Source: Toxonevra muliebris (taxonomy: Eukaryota; Arthropoda; Insecta; Diptera; Pallopteridae). Taken from it: a DNA stretch of 64,000 nt. Numbering within the stretch: the first letter of the stretch is position 1; each line of letters starts with the position of its first letter. The DNA is taken from NCBI GenBank assembly GCA_963691655.1, contig OY829326.1, forward strand, positions 94,853,235 through 94,917,234, in the 5' to 3' direction. Made by a program: the position numbers and the translations under genes. The notes below the pieces were generated by a model. The model was not told the origin of the DNA. It searched no databases and saw nothing but the letters and a program-made list of their open reading frames with translations. This document shows positions 33,016 to 47,500 of the stretch, one piece after another.

Positions 33016-34401
33016 TTTCGGTATTTAAGTCACTACACACTTTAGTTTCTAATAAGTTTGTCAGTTTTATTCATCATTCATTTATGATTTCACAAATTTC
33101 AACTAGTCAATTTTATTTGTTTTATTTTATGTTTATATTTTTTATTTTTGCTTTTAATTTCTCCTTTTTTCTCGTATAATATTTACAATCTTTTTAATAG
33201 TGCTTCTTTTCATTCAATGAAATTTTTATATACCTATCTCTTTTTTTTTACAAAATATGTATGTAAATAAATTGTTATTTACTTTGTTGTATTTACTTAA
33301 CTCTTAAAACTTTCAACTTTATTTTTTATGTTTGTACTTTTTCCTTAATTTATTTAGTTTAGTATTTAATACTTAGTTTCTTAAATAAAAATATATATAT
33401 ACGTAAGTAAATAGTTTTTGTTTCTATTATTGGCAATTCTTCTTCATAGCAGAGCTTCTTTCAATATACTGAAATCAAAGTTCAGAAACAGTTCGGTCTA
33501 GATGGAGTTTTGTAACGACCACTTAGACGCCTACTTTTTTATTAAATATGATAGCACTTTTGTATAAAAAGTTAGTCGAAAATTTGTTCTCAGTATCAGC
33601 ACCTAATACCTCAGGTATTCTGACGAATTCCCGGTTTTATATTGGATTACTTATATGTCACAAATCTAGATAAAGATTTATGGCGCTTTACTCATGCAAT
33701 ATTAACAATTTCTTTTTAAAACTGTTGACCAGTAACCAATAATCTGCAAATACTGATCACCTAACAATCATAATCTCTAAGTAAAATGGCTGTACATAAC
33801 CTGTCCAGAGTCTGGCTGTAATGAAATATTTGATAGAGAAACTATAAATCTAGGATATATCTCCATCCATTAGGGTAACCAGAGATTACAGAATGAGAGG
33901 TTTTTTCAAAAAGTCTTTTAGTTCCATAAATTTAAAGTGCGTTGGTAGTAAATTTAAGCCCATCCTTTAATCCGCTAGTGCATCCATCTACAGCTGCCAT
34001 TAATAAATACTAAAATAAGGTTAAATATTTAGAAAACTTGCTAGAAAATAGGATTGAATACAGTACCCACAAAATTACTGAAGTTAAATGGTCCTGATTC
34101 AAAATCCAATGTGTGGAACTTCACCACAACACATGACGTAATATTTTCGGTAAGATCTTAGAATACGATGCAAATATCAGTTGAAATGAAATATTTCTTA
34201 TACCATTTTAGAAAACCAGGCACTGCGACCAATTAAGACTAAAGATTTTATGTTACTCTAATAAAGGCTAGAACATTCTTTGTTCAAGAACGACCACTAA
34301 ATGTGCAATGTCCGAACTTTAATAGCTTATTGATCTGATGTCTCAGGTGGCAGCACTGTCATTTTTCGAAGTTTGTGTTCTGTCATAGTCACCATTTTAC
34401 C
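33016..34401. other. Non-genic stretch
   Basis: The first few hundred bases are A+T-rich, probably 3' flank. The part from 33430 on is less biased but shows no open frame with recognisable motifs. The part just before 34402 may be the untranslated end of the mariner element. Confidence 0.5.
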
Positions 34402-35877
34402 ATGGAATGCTACACCATTCAACAACGCATCGAAATAGTTAAAATTTATTATACAAATTAATAGACTTGAGCGGATTCAAAAAGTCTTTATTCGATTTGC
34501 ATTGCGTTGTCTTCATTTTTCCGAGCCCATTCCCTCTTACAATGCTCGTTGCATGCTCATCGATCTAAAGTCCTTGAACAACAGAAGAACTATCTTGTCT
34601 CTCATGTTTGTTTATGACATCATTGTTGGTTTTGTTGATTGTCCTGCTCTTCTAGAACTAATCAATTTTAATATTCCAACAAGAGATTTGCGTCATTCAG
34701 CTTTATTTTATGTTGGGTTGCGACGATCAAATGATGCTTCTTTTGCTCCTATTTCTAGAGCCTTAACTGAGTTTAATTCTATTTCTAATTCCTTGGTTTT
34801 AGATTTCTCGGTTACTAAAGTTTCATTTAAGAACCTACTTAATGAATTCTATCCTTAAGCTTGTCTTAAATCTATTTTTAGTTTTAATTAATTTTAAGTT
34901 ACTATTGTTTTAGTCTGTAAGGAATTTTATATAATTTCCATTGACTCAATGAAATAAATAAATAAATAAATAAATAAATTCGTGTTCGCGATCAATTAAA
35001 CCACGAAATTTAAGCAAAGCGGTTCTGGTGCCGATTGAGCAGTCCCCGTACTATTTCAAAACGCGTTTTCAAGCGAGAATATTGCTAAAAGTGTAATTGA
35101 AGACCCAAACCTCTAGAATCCTCGTCGTACACAAGGAGTTTGTATTCCTGGGACCTCAACTTGGCGAATTTTGTAACAAGACTTGGTAATGCATCCGTAT
35201 AAGATTCAAATTATATAGCAACTGTAGCCGTAAGATCACCCAGCTCGTTGTACGTTCCTGATTGGGCTCTGGAGTAATTGGAAACGGATCCAAATTTTGG
35301 AGAAAAAATCATCTTGAGTAATGAAGCATATTTTTGGTTAAACGACAAACAAAATTGCCGCATTTGGGTTGAGAGTAATCCACAGTAATATTAAAAGTCT
35401 CCATAGTATCTATAGAAACTTTCTGTTTGGTGTGGATTTTGGTCAAGCGGAATCAATAGGCCATACATTTTCCGAAACGAGAGTGGTCAAACGGTGACTG
35501 TCAATCACGAACAAAATGTCTGACTTTTTATGGCCTCAATTGAGTGACATGGACCTGGACAACATCTTGTTTCAACAAGACGGCGCAATTTGTTACATAG
35601 CGGGCATTATATTGTAGTTCTTGCAAGAAGAGTTCCCAGAACTCGTTATTTCCAGAAGAGGCGATGATGGAATCAACACCAAGATCGTGCGATTTAACGC
35701 CCCTTTTATACTGGGGCTACGTTAAGCGGCTGGTTTATGCCAACAAACCAACAACAGCCATTGATCAACTGGAGAACATGATCATTCATTGGTGAGATCC
35801 AGCCCGACTTATACAAAATTGGACTTCTCGGATGGAGTAGAGGAAGCCATTTGAATGATATAATTTTTAAAACATAA
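34402..35877 (+). pseudogene. Mariner-like (DD-D) transposase pseudogene, split by a LINE fragment
   Basis: The start segment MECYTIQQRIEIVKIYYTN is the typical N-terminus of this insect transposase group. It is interrupted at 34455 and resumes after 34980. Downstream, in shifting frames, are SRRSQ/LGLS-like remnants, the first catalytic region reading LSNEAYF (Asn where Asp is expected), KQNCRIW near 35350, TVTVNHEQN near 35490, LFQQDGA near 35570 with the second Asp, PRSCDLTPLLYWGYV near 35690 with the third Asp, and the C-terminal SHLNDIIFKT with a stop at 35875-35877. Many frameshifts and stops make it dead. No terminal inverted repeats were identified with confidence. Confidence 0.8.
34455..34980 (+). 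mobile_element. 5'-truncated jockey-like LINE fragment inserted in the mariner pseudogene
   Basis: The open frame from about 34460 to 34858 reads RLERIQKVFIRFALRC, then SYNARCMLIDLKSLNNRR and a hydrophobic stretch, the post-RT C-terminal region of jockey-type LINEs. It ends in a 3' UTR and an (AAAT)n tail. A 5-bp direct repeat AAATT flanks it (34455-34459 and 34976-34980). Upstream and downstream transposase sequence is contiguous when it is removed. The frame is still open, so the insertion is fairly young relative to its host element. Confidence 0.8.
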
Positions 35878-35949
35878 TGGCATTGAAAATACTTTAATCC
35901 ACAATAAAAGTTTTCGCCCTGCATACACATCGAATGCGAATGGTCACCA

Positions 35950-36200
35950 AGTTCCCAATAGGTTTGCTAATTCTTCCTCGCCTAGTCATTAGTGATCGTT
36001 TTAGAAAAGATGCCTAGCCGATAAACGTTCTTTAACTAGTGCATTGGTTGTCTCATTACTTGCAATATTACAGTGGCCAGGTACCAAACAGAACTTTAGG
36101 AAACTACCAAAATATTCTTACACAGCAAAAAGGCCACGAGGGCCAACTGGATGTCAGAGAAAATAATGATAATTGTTAACCCGTTTTGAATATTTATTTA
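35950..36200 (-). pseudogene. Retrotransposon RNase H remnant
   Basis: Reading down from 36200: IIIIFSDIQLALVA (compare SDSQAALKAL), then FCLVPGHCNIASNETTNALVKE (compare WVPGHSGIPGNEEAD). Both are conserved RNase H blocks of I-type LINEs. Only this piece survives. Confidence 0.7.
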
Positions 36201-39200
36201 TTTGTTACAGAATACTCAGATGATCTGTATCATGAGCAGAGGTACAAGCTCAATTAACATTTCAAGCAGAAGGTGTAAGCCTTTTATACAAACCTTGCTT
36301 AGATTGATGATAGCTGAAACATGCAAGTATTTAGCCACCATTCAAAAACACCATAGCAAATTGGTTTAAAATTAGAAAATCAGCTTGGGAATAAAACTGC
36401 AGGTCCAAAACAGTTTTCTATAGGCCCAAGAAGCCTTATTAGCTTTTCGTTTCCTTGGCATATTATCTAGCTAGATGATGGCTGAAAACTTTAAAATTTT
36501 AATCAAATTAAGGTACACAAAATTATCACTGGAAATTGGAATACTTCTGCAGGAGAAGCTTAAAACGAAAGGAGAAATTAAATTTTTAATATTTTTCTCC
36601 ATTCGGAACGGAAATATATTATTCCGACGGAAACAATATTCTCAATCCGCAATATATTGTTCCTTTAGAAATTTAAAATGTACCATCAGTACAAATTTTC
36701 TGTACTAATATAGTATTGAATATGTATTTGGATCATATGCAAAAAAAATTCTTAAATGTTGTATGAAAATTTCGTCAAAGAATCATTCAATTATCCCTTT
36801 CCCTTTGGTTGCGGCACTTTATGGAAAATTAAAGTGCTGGTTGATAACAGCGATTACTTTAACGAATTGGTCTGACCAAGCCATTCCACAAACATCAAGG
36901 AAAAAATGCAAGGTAATAAAGAAATCTGTGTATCCAATCAGAAAGAAAATACATATAACGATATTAGCTTGGTGTAAAAAAAGTCTGACTGAGTAGCAGA
37001 GTGTAATTTGCACTGGATTTTTCACAAACTGCCTGAAAGTATGCATTCAATTTTAACAACACATCAAAATTTAACAAAATTTCCTAACATAAACGCAAGG
37101 AGGAAATTTCGAAAACAAAAACAAACAATAAAACATAATTAAATTACAAAAAAAAAATTAAAATGATGACAACAACAACTTCATAAGGCAGGCTTATAAA
37201 AATAAGTGGTAACAAAAGAGTATAACAAAAGAGACTTCAATTCGATACGAGAAAGTGCCAAAAATTAACGGGTAAGTAGTTAAGAAATTCCAAATAGGTA
37301 AATAAATAATGCATAAAATCAAATAAGCCACAAAAAAAAAATAGGAAAGAGAGCTCAACGAATGCCTGCAGTGTTCAGCGACGACGGTAAATACGAAGAA
37401 GAAGAAGCTTCATAATTTTTTGAAGACAGCCAAAAAACCGTCCACCATGAACTAAACTACTGATGATTACGCTGGTGATGAGTAATGGAGCTGAAATGTT
37501 TACGAGTATTGTAGGTACGAGTACCTTCTTTATATTTGTTCACAGGGAAGTGAAAGTGTTGAATAACAAATACAAACAATAAACAAAAATTATTGCCAGC
37601 AACTGTTGCTGTTGCTCTTCTTCCTCTTTTCCCGTTTTTTTTTTCTTCTACTTTATTTTGGGTGTTGCTGTTGTATATATATTCATTGTTTGTTAAATAA
37701 AATTTATTATTTAAAAATTAATTTATGACTTAATTAAATATGCTGTCTCATAAATATTACCAAAGAGCACATAACGCAAAGAAGTATCAGACAGAAACAC
37801 TAATACACACACACACATGCAGACTCACACACTGCATGCAATTGAGATGGTCACTCTATGTCCATATAATAAATATTTACAATTAAGTCTTTACATGCAA
37901 AACTTTTAGCTGCCACCTTGACATGTCTGTGACACTTGCTAGTTAGTTAAGTACTCGTAAATTATGACATTTATTTTACTTTTTGCTGCTATTTGTTTTA
38001 TTTTTGTTTTTTGTTGAATAACCGGGAAGTTTTAGTCGAATTTGCAAATGATATGGGATTATGCTTTGAATCTTAATTATTAAAGTTATACATACAATTT
38101 TTGTTAGTTGTTTATAATTATAAACGTGATGAAATCTTGTTTACTGTTTACTTGGTGGATTGAAGTCATACCTGAAAAAAGAAGAAAATAAAGATTATTT
38201 AAAATTTTCAATTTTTTTTTATTAATTTGCAATTTCAGAATAAAATTAATTGGAGGTAATCACTAACATATATTTATAATGTGGATATGCCAGCGGTAAT
38301 CATTTAACCAAATATAGTAAAAAATAAGTTCAGAATTATTATGATCAGAATTCAATCGATTTTGTATAGGTACCAGAACTCGTCTTGGATTCTAAAAAAT
38401 TTTAAAACACCATTTTATCTTGAAAATAACATTTTAGCACTCAAAAAACTTAAAACAAATTTTTTGAGTATTTTGAAGGGCTTAGTAGTTACTAGCCCAC
38501 CTCGCAAAAATGAGGTGACCAACTTGGCAACAAAGTATGCATATTCATAAACAAAACTATGAACATTAAACCTTCCCTATTATGAAATAATATTAAACCA
38601 AAAGGGGGTTTAAACCCCCATTTTCAAGAGAAAGGGTGAGAGATGGAGGAAAAATGGATACCCAAAAATTGTTAATCTTTTTGTGCTTAACAACTTTGCT
38701 TCAGACATCAAATTCCTATCTGTTGAAATAAATAAGTTTTTTAATAGCCCCTGAAGACCGCAATTTTCCGACTTCAGGCCCATATTATGTGAGAACTAGA
38801 TGTGATGGAGAAACGCAGTCGTAATCAGTGACCCTAAATTACTATAAAACCGTTGGAAACCGTCGCGCATAAGACAAAAGTTGAAAATTCGTTGCACTGT
38901 GTAGTCAATGAAATTGCTCGAAATATCCCATATATGAGTAAGAAAACAATTACATCAAACAAGTGTTCAATCAATTTTGTAATACTCTCATAAATCATTT
39001 AGCAACACAGTATCAATACAATTTAAGTACGATATCGTAATTATCTACAAATTTACATTGCACGCTTTTATTTTAACAAAGAAATAAAATCTAAAAAACA
39101 AAAACCAAAACAAATAACAGCAACAAGTAATCAGCAACTAGATATATCGATTATCAGATAAATAATTGGACAGACACCTAACGAAATATGTTTGCCACCA

Positions 39201-40302
39201 GCAAAATACATATAAAAAAAAAGAAATGAACAACAAAAAAGTAAAACAAAAATAAAAATAAATTGGTAATAAAAATGGCATAGTGTAAAGAGTTAAACTT
39301 TTATTGCTACAAACATAGATAGGCAATTGAGAAAATACAATAACAAATATCCATACTATAACAACAACAGTATCTATGTATAACAACAACTAAATAATAA
39401 TAACAATAATAACATAAATTGTTGCTCAATGGTAACGAAACTGAAATACATACACTACCAAAAATGCCAAACGCATATACAGTAACATTTCACACTCTCT
39501 CAATCCGATTGAGAGTAAAGAGAAAAGAGGAATATGACGCCATTATAACCTAAGGGGAAAGAGTAAGTAGATGAAGAAGAGCAAGTGACAGTAAAGTTTT
39601 ATTGGTGTTGATAGTTTAAACATTACGCCAAACATTCAGTTTCTTTCACATTTTATTTTATGTTACACGAATACTACAGACGGGCAGACAGGTAAACACA
39701 CTGACTAACAGACAGACAAATCAACAAAACTATTGCCAACTTGCGTATATTTGTAAATAAATGTATGTTAAAAAAAGAAGAGCGTTTGGCAGTAAAATTG
39801 ATATTTGTGAGTAATCTCACGTAGTTGATAAACTTCAAAGCGTCACTTCTTCATAGAGTCTCGCCGTTTCGACGTCTCTGGCACAGTGGTTCAACTTCAT
39901 ATTAAATGGGGAAAAACTATAAGGAGTTATTAGATTGTAATGAATTTCTGTACATAATCTTCATAAAGGCAAATAAGCAAAGGATTAAAAAAAATATGAA
40001 AAATTTAATAAGAAAATGGTCGCAATTTCGTACTCTCGATAAACATGATGGCAAATTTTTATGTATAAACTTCCTTTATAAATACGCTGACATCTTGTAA
40101 GAATGGGTTAAATCAATGTTTCCAAGCCAATTTTTTTCCCCGACTAAAATTCAAATCATTACTTTGTTAAGGCAAACCAAAGAAAAATACCTATTTAGCA
40201 AAAAGAAAACAATTTTATTTCGAAAAATTGATAAAAATTAACATGATACTTGGTAGCCTATGGGATTACGTAGGGTTTTTTCTTAAATCGATTTTTGCCA
40301 AA

Positions 40303-40351
40303 AATAATATAATTGTGAAATAATATAATTGTGTAAATAATATAATTGTGA
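40303..40351. repeat. Tandem AATAATATAATTGTG repeat
   Basis: Three consecutive near-identical units of about 17-18 bases, each containing AATAATATAATTGTG. Confidence 0.85.
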
Positions 40352-40973
40352 AACTACCGTCAAAATTTCAATTCTGTCCTTCCAGTTTGAAAAAGTCGCT
40401 TTAAGAAAAAAAAACGACAAAATGCCAAAAACTAGAATTGAACCTTTTAAATTCTTTTTTTCACTATATTTTGTGAAAATTTCAGAGAGAAACTCCAAGT
40501 ACTTTCGAAGATATAGACGATTACAGCACCGAACGTAACTATATTTGATATGTTTAAAACTAATAGTCATAACTTTGAATCGGTTTTTCTTTAAATAAGG
40601 TTTTTGCCATTGACGTGCACGATAACTTAAAAAAAAAATTTAACGGATCAGTCTGAAATTTAAATATGTTCTTCTGAATAATAATGGCCCTGGAACATAC
40701 TAGAAAAAATAAGTTTGGTTAATTCTTTCCTCAGATTGAAATGTAGTTTTTGCGAAATAAAAGTCCTATTTTTGAGAAAATCAATTTTTGGCGGTCCGCT
40801 ATTTTTTGAATTGTTCATCAAACGAAATAATCATAGTATGAGCACAGTCAAAAAGGGGTACAATTTTTTTTTGTAATAGAAGTAAAAAAAAATCAGAAAT
40901 CAGAAAGTACATTTTTATTAACCTATCCTATAAAAATTACTACAATTTTGGACCGAGAAAATGAAGGGTGCCC

Positions 40974-41020
40974 TTAACCCTTTGACGCCCGATTTATAAT
41001 GGGGCTTGAGAGAAACCTTT
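40974..41020. repeat. Solo end of a TTAA-type MITE
   Basis: TTAACCCTTTGACGCCCG followed by an imperfect GCCC/GGGC hairpin has the layout of the ends at 10879, 16875 and 59127. I cannot find a convincing right end, so the element may be truncated. Confidence 0.35.
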
Positions 41021-43641
41021 TGTTGTGAAATTTTGGTTACTTAAGTCTTCCACAATCATGACGCCAAATTTCTTGCTTCTACATTGATTTGTTAGTCCTT
41101 TATTAAAGGTAAAAAAACAGAGCTATGAAGCTCTAGACAACCACTGGGAAATTCCTTTTCTCCAATTTTTTGATTTTCATATTCTCTTATCTTTTATAAA
41201 CATATCTAATAGAATAAATTTCTGGTTAGTAATAATTTAATGCATTATTTTTCAAAAAATGGTACAAAAGATTTTACTAAAAATTTTTGCTCTTAAGTTT
41301 TTTGCTGGACTTCAAAGACAAAATATTTAAACAAAAAAATTACTTAAGCAAGAAATTTCAAATATTCGGCAATTAGCAAACGTGAAGAATACCTAACAGA
41401 ACCGAAAGCTATTTTGACGCGCTGAATTCGAATCGGGCACCAAAATTGCTCTATAACGTCAGGATTTCTAGATATCCTAACCTATAAATGCAAAAATACC
41501 GTTTTTGCTCATTTTTAAGGTTATGTAGCACGGCTGATCCTATTTTCTTTTCAAAAATTATTGATAGCATCTTAAAGTACTAGTCTTCCTCTTCGAAATA
41601 ACGTTGAGTTTGCTCTAATGTCTTTTTTTTCGCTGAGATATCGCATTTTGAAATTTTCATGTACGTGGATTTTTCTACGTTTAAGAATTCATACACATTA
41701 TACAGTCTATTGATCTCGTTGCAAGTAAATAAAGTATAGTCTACTTTCTGGGTAAGAGCGTTCGTCAAAATTTGGCGGCCTGTGAAATTAATGCCATATG
41801 TGCACAGAAATTAAATATGTTTCAAAATGTAAAAAATTTGTTTCATAAATCAATTTTAGGTCGCAACCCATAAATTTGTGCCAAATCGATTAACTTCCAT
41901 GCCCAACTGTCATATACATGAAATAGTTTCACATATTTAAAGGATAATACAAAACTTCTTCAAAATAATTTAAAAAAATCAAACTAACCTTAACAATTTA
42001 TTAAATATAGGTATTTGAAGTTGACAATTTTTCTGCGCTTTATTTTGCTTTTGACATCAACCAATTTAGTATGTCTCTAAATATGTGTTAATGTTAATAA
42101 AATTTGAAATAATTTAATGTGGCACGTATTAAAAAGCCAACTTTGAAAACATGAACCACTGTGTGCCGTTTGCGTGCGTGAGTGTCTCAAAATATATGAA
42201 TTATACCTGCGAGTAGTTGCCTTAACTTGCATTGTTATGCAAAATGATGCTGCATGCGATGAGTGCGATTCATTTAAAAAGCTAAGGCAGAAACTTCAAA
42301 ACGAAAACTGAACGAAAAATGAAATAAAAATCCAAAAACCTCAATTCCGTTTAATGACCCAATTTGAAGTTTCAGCGTATTTCACTTTTTATTGGTTTGG
42401 TTTGTGTGAATGTCTGTCTGTCAGTCTGTGAGTTTGTATGCCTGTCTGTTGTTTGTTATGTCAATATTTCGTGAAGCACTTTCAGTTTCTCAGTTCTTTC
42501 ACACATTTCTGTAAAAAAAATAACTTAGTAAAAAAAAATACACATTTTTCTTAAGATTTACATACAATGAGTTTCCATATTAAAAAATAAATCAAATATT
42601 TAAATTTTATATCAGCTGCGCGCCATTTTTTGTATTTTCTTTTTTCTTTGTTTATTTATTTACAACCTTTACCGGTTTTTGGCTTTGCAACACATACTTA
42701 CATGCAAATCTCTGAATGTATGTCGGCACCTAATTATGTAACGGAATTTTAACGCTTGATTTAATTTTTGCAAACAATGGAGGATGCAAAAAAAGAAAGA
42801 GTGTAAAATGGTGGGGGGACGTGGGGAAATAAGTAATATAAAATAGATTACGATTTTCGTTTTTATTATTGCAATGAATTGACATAATTTTGGAATTTTT
42901 GTAAATTATAACAAAAGGGCGGTGATTTATTGATTGATGCATAGATAGTTGGTTATCGTGCCAAAATTCACGTAAACTTTTATTACCTTTTTGTTAGTTT
43001 TATGTGAATCTTTCTGACCAGCTATACACAATCGCTGAAGGCGGGACTTTTCACTTTTTATGTTGTCTTTTCGGTTTCCATTGAATTTCAGCTGCACTGA
43101 TTGTCACTTTGGTTGTTATATGGAACAGGAATCGCTGACCAGTTGGTAAGTTGGAATATCAGTAAGTAAGTGGAATATATGTCAGTTTCACTGAACGGAA
43201 CTTTAAACGCTTTTTTCCGTAATCCTCGTTTACTAACACCATTAGGTTCTATATGGTATAACTATTTTAATTTTTAATATTCGAGGTTTCTATGTGAAAT
43301 TATATCTATAAGCAATACAAAATTTTCAACTTGGCTTGTTTCAAATGAATACAGAAGGAGCTATGGTGCATAAAAAAAAATTAAAAAAATATCTAGATTT
43401 ATTTTAAGTATTGACGTTGTAACAAAAAGTATGATCTTTGACGCCGGCTGAATTATTGCACCTTTTTATAACTGTGGTAAAATAAAAAGTAAAATAACAA
43501 CCGAAGCAAACAAAATTCTTTTCATTTATCATAAATTTTGAATGTCCAGTTTAGTCGACCAATCTTCTACAGGTCCACTCAAATGCGAATAAAATGAGTA
43601 TATGACTATAAAATCGAACGAAATTTTGCAATTGTAATGTG

Positions 43642-44503
43642 TAGGGGAATGTGGGGAATTTCGAACCATGGGGAATGTCGAACCATTAGTTTTATCTGCA
43701 TTATCTGACATTCGATCTATACGAAACTTTTGCCATCGTATTATTTTAGCTTCATCTCATTTTTTCATTAGCAGTCGAATCGATGGCTGCGATAATCAAG
43801 TGTGTTCCAAAAGTGTTTTTGTGTTTTAAAAATTACATTGCTTTTTCAACATTTTTGCGTAAAACCAAATCATTGTGTGTGAATATCAGTCAAAAAAGTT
43901 TTTTTGCATGAAATTTGGTTCTGTGACTCATGGGCGGCTATTTTGTAGAACACAGCTTCTGGGGAATGTCGAACCACTTTTTGTGGCGAATATCGAACCA
44001 CTTAGTTTTTGTAATTTGTCAAATAGATAATGTATCTTTTATGCTCCTTAATGGTTTTTCATGCGAAATCACAATAAATTATTGACAAAAAATTAGTTAT
44101 AGGTAGTTTTTAAAACTATTTTTTGAATTTTTTAGTAATTTAAGATCAGATGATCTCCAAGAATATTTAGCGGCCATCGATTTTTTCTCTATATTATTCA
44201 TTCAAATCTTATGTTTTTCATAACGAAGTCATAAATAAACGTTTTATCAATATTTGTTCGAATTTTCTCAATTTGCAAAGTGGTTCGACATTCCCCACGA
44301 TTTTTCAAAATGAAAAAATCTAATATTTTAGTATAATTCTTAAAACTTTACAACAAATTCGAATTTTTAAATTCTGCAACTCCCAAAACGTGGCATTTTG
44401 CTTCTAGTTTAACCTCCATTTCTGAAATTTTGAAAAATTACGATTTTAGGATGAGTTATCAGTCAAAATCAAATTGTGGTTCGACATTCCCCACATTCCC
44501 CTA
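43642..44503. mobile_element. TA-flanked MITE with GGGGAATGTGGGGAAT termini
   Basis: The element 43644-44501 (858 bases) lies between TA dinucleotides. Its inverted ends agree for about 25 bases, GGGGAATGTGGGGAATKTCG then AACCA, with one mismatch. The motif GGGGAATGTCGAACCA is repeated internally: next to the left end (about 43671), near 43963, and inverted near 44280. Nothing is encoded. A TA duplication would suit a Tc1/mariner-related source, but the superfamily is uncertain. Confidence 0.75.
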
Positions 44504-47500
44504 CATATAAACCTTTAATTCGATTTATAAAGTCTTTGCCAAGTTTTCTATTTTTAACGGTCTGTATCCTTTGATGGATTGGAATAACGATATTTATAGC
44601 GTGATATTCTTGCATAGCATTACATTAAGCATTCAATCTCAAGTGTTTTAATCCAAATATACGTTTGGGCATTGACATAGGCATTTTTAAGCAAATACAT
44701 ATATGTGCTTAGGGATTTCAACCCCAAAACCACCATCTTCCCCGACGGAACTGCAAGTGCATATCAGTATAATTATAAAATGTGCTTTTCCGAAATGTGA
44801 GAACTACGAAGGTAGTTGAAGGCAAACAAAAATTTTTCTTGATACCTCCACAATATTTTAAATCCTTTCTCACAAACTGAAACAAAATATGGGCAAAATA
44901 TTGCAGAAACTGTAGTGCTTTCGCCAAAAAATCAAATTACTCAATGATGTTGAAAATTAAAAAAAAAAATGATACCATGCAATTCTCTGAAGAATTTCAA
45001 TGAGCATGATCAAAATTTGTATTCCCAGCTTTAATAGTACAAATGTTAGAGCTTAAAATACCGATGGGAGATGTTTGCCTATATTTTTCCCAATGCGCAA
45101 GAATTTTCAAGAACTACGAGAGTTCAAACTATGTAAAAAAAAATGTAGGTACTTAAAAATATATTAAAATAATGTTTCAAAATTATAGTCCTATTCTTTC
45201 AACCAAAAAAAAAAAAAAATCAGGAAAATCGGGTTCTTTTTGCGCCTCTGAATGTATTTCTCTCTTTAAAATATATAAAAAATATTTATGAGTTCTTTAC
45301 TAAACAGGAGAAGATGAAGCCCAGCGTCTACTACATACTCTTTTTTTTTATCTTTTCTTTGACATTAAATTTTTGGGACATATTTTGGTTCAAAAGCTAA
45401 ATAGTTAATAAAGTTAAGCAATATTAAAGAGCGAGCGGATTTTTACGGTTGCAAAAAAAAACAAAAAAAAAAAAAAAAAAAAAAGATAAGAAGTTGCACC
45501 CAAAGGCTATGAATGCATGCGACAGTTGAGTTGTTCTCAGATGCAATCCACACTTTTTATCAAATATTTTCGTGTAATCAACAGAAGCCTTTTTAACAGC
45601 CCTTCCATGCTGCTTTTCCAACTTAACTGGCGAAAGAAATTATACTAAATAATAAATACTTTTTAGAAATTTCGCGTAAAGAGGAGGATCAAAACTTGAT
45701 ATTTCGGTTTGAATTTCATACAATACTAGCTCTAATTTCTTAGAGTTGATTCATAGGCCACAGTCTGCAGTCTAGTTAATAAGTCTACTCTGAAAACTAT
45801 TCATGTCTTAGGGAGTACAGAGGAAGGAGGGGGTTTGTTTTGAGATTAAATGATATACCCCTGCCCCTCTCCTTAGGGAATCTCAGCATCCGCTATTGAC
45901 GTCACGCATCACGTTTAGGAAAAATTCATATACCAAAAATATCACTTTGTCCGCTAAAATTATTCCGGAACAATTTTTCACCCCAAACCAATAAGGTCTC
46001 CTATAATGTCGATGATCCTTCCTTTAATATAGGCGAGCTGAGATACTAAAAAGAAAAACCTATCCAAGAATTCACTTAAGTGGTTGTCAAGGATACTTCC
46101 TAGAGTTTTAGAAGTATATTAAATTAACAGAGCGACAGAATGAAGAAATGAAAATTAAGTTAAACTGATCGGCCTAAACTGCTTTACAGATTGATGTCCT
46201 CTTCTTCATACCTCAACAATAAAAATTTACTGCTTCTGCGTATAAAATTCAGTAGCAAGCAGTTTCTGAAAATGATTAAAAGTCAAGAATTTATAACATC
46301 TATGTTTCTGCAGCAGCATTTGAATAACGTCAACAGGCCTTTGCGATTTGTGAGGAGAACACCAATTTTTGTACAAATAACTTTCTTCCTTGTTATCAGG
46401 TTATCATTGAAATTAAGAATCACTATCGTTTAAATTAAGGGATCCAATTGAAAATTTTATTACTGCCAGGCAAAACCTTTACACCTCAGAAATTGCTTAA
46501 CTCTTCCAATCCCTGTTGAGAGGATTCCGTTCAAGTACCATCAGGTTTTTTGAAATAGGATGGAAACTGTCAAAATCATTAATATGGCAGATAGAAAAGC
46601 AGAAACCCAACTAGCATTTTATTTTTGGCATCACTGGACATAGAAACAGTCATTTCTGAGAGATTTTTAGTCAACGAATTCAATTATAACATAGCGTTAT
46701 GCAAACACAAAATACTAAAAGTTTATAAATCAATGGTGAATGGTCAGCATCAATTTATGGCAACCATAGTTATTCTCCAGCTATTACTATCCTAAATTCC
46801 TAGCAACATTAATGACAGCAATCAATTTCCCAAGAAACTATCATCGAAACATCACATTTCTGCAATAACTATCGCAAATTCGTTAATTGAAAGATCATGT
46901 ACATACGCGGGAATTTCAACAAAACATAATAATATTAATAATAATTACAAAAACTCACACCTACCAATCGCGCATAACGTAATATTTTTAATAGCAACAA
47001 CCTTGACACATTTCCAACCATTAAATCAGTTATTGGCCCCCGAACATTGATGCCAAAATGTTAATGACCAAAAATAATAATAACAATAAGTAATGCAAGT
47101 GTTTACTTAAGATTTACTTTTCTGTTTTTTTTTTAATGAAATTTATTAATAAAATACACATTTGAGTAAGTGCCATCAAAAACATTCACAGCTCACAGAC
47201 TCATGTTAATTTCAAACAACGTCCAAAAATTTATTACAAAAAGATGAGGGGAAAACTTGAAACGTTTCAAAGAAAGAAAGAGCAAAAAACAAAATAAATA
47301 AATAAACAGAAGACGTTTTATGAAATTTAATTAAAATAATTTTAAAAACAATTTGAAATGTTGGCAAGTACAACAAAGTAACTTGTTTTGTCTTGAACTA
47401 TGTGACTGACTGGTATTTAAAATGTTTTTTTAAATGGTTCATTTTTCGTTCACCTGATCAAGATTATGACAGCTGCAAAGTGCAGCGCAATTGTCAAAGT

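Larger units (their letters stand above)
36201..43641. other. Long non-genic A+T-rich stretch
   Basis: No gene supported over about 7.4 kb. It includes short CA and CTGT microsatellites (37805, 42411), a palindrome GGGGGTTTAAACCCCC at 38604-38619, a triplicated 18-base motif at 40303-40351 and a solo TTAA-type end at 40974. The 42100-42480 part looks single-copy and less simple. It is probably intron or intergenic sequence. Confidence 0.5.

Noticed and set aside
34502..34858. 118-codon ORF as a host gene
   Set aside because: It is the C-terminal part of a jockey-like LINE, with an AAAT tail and target duplication.
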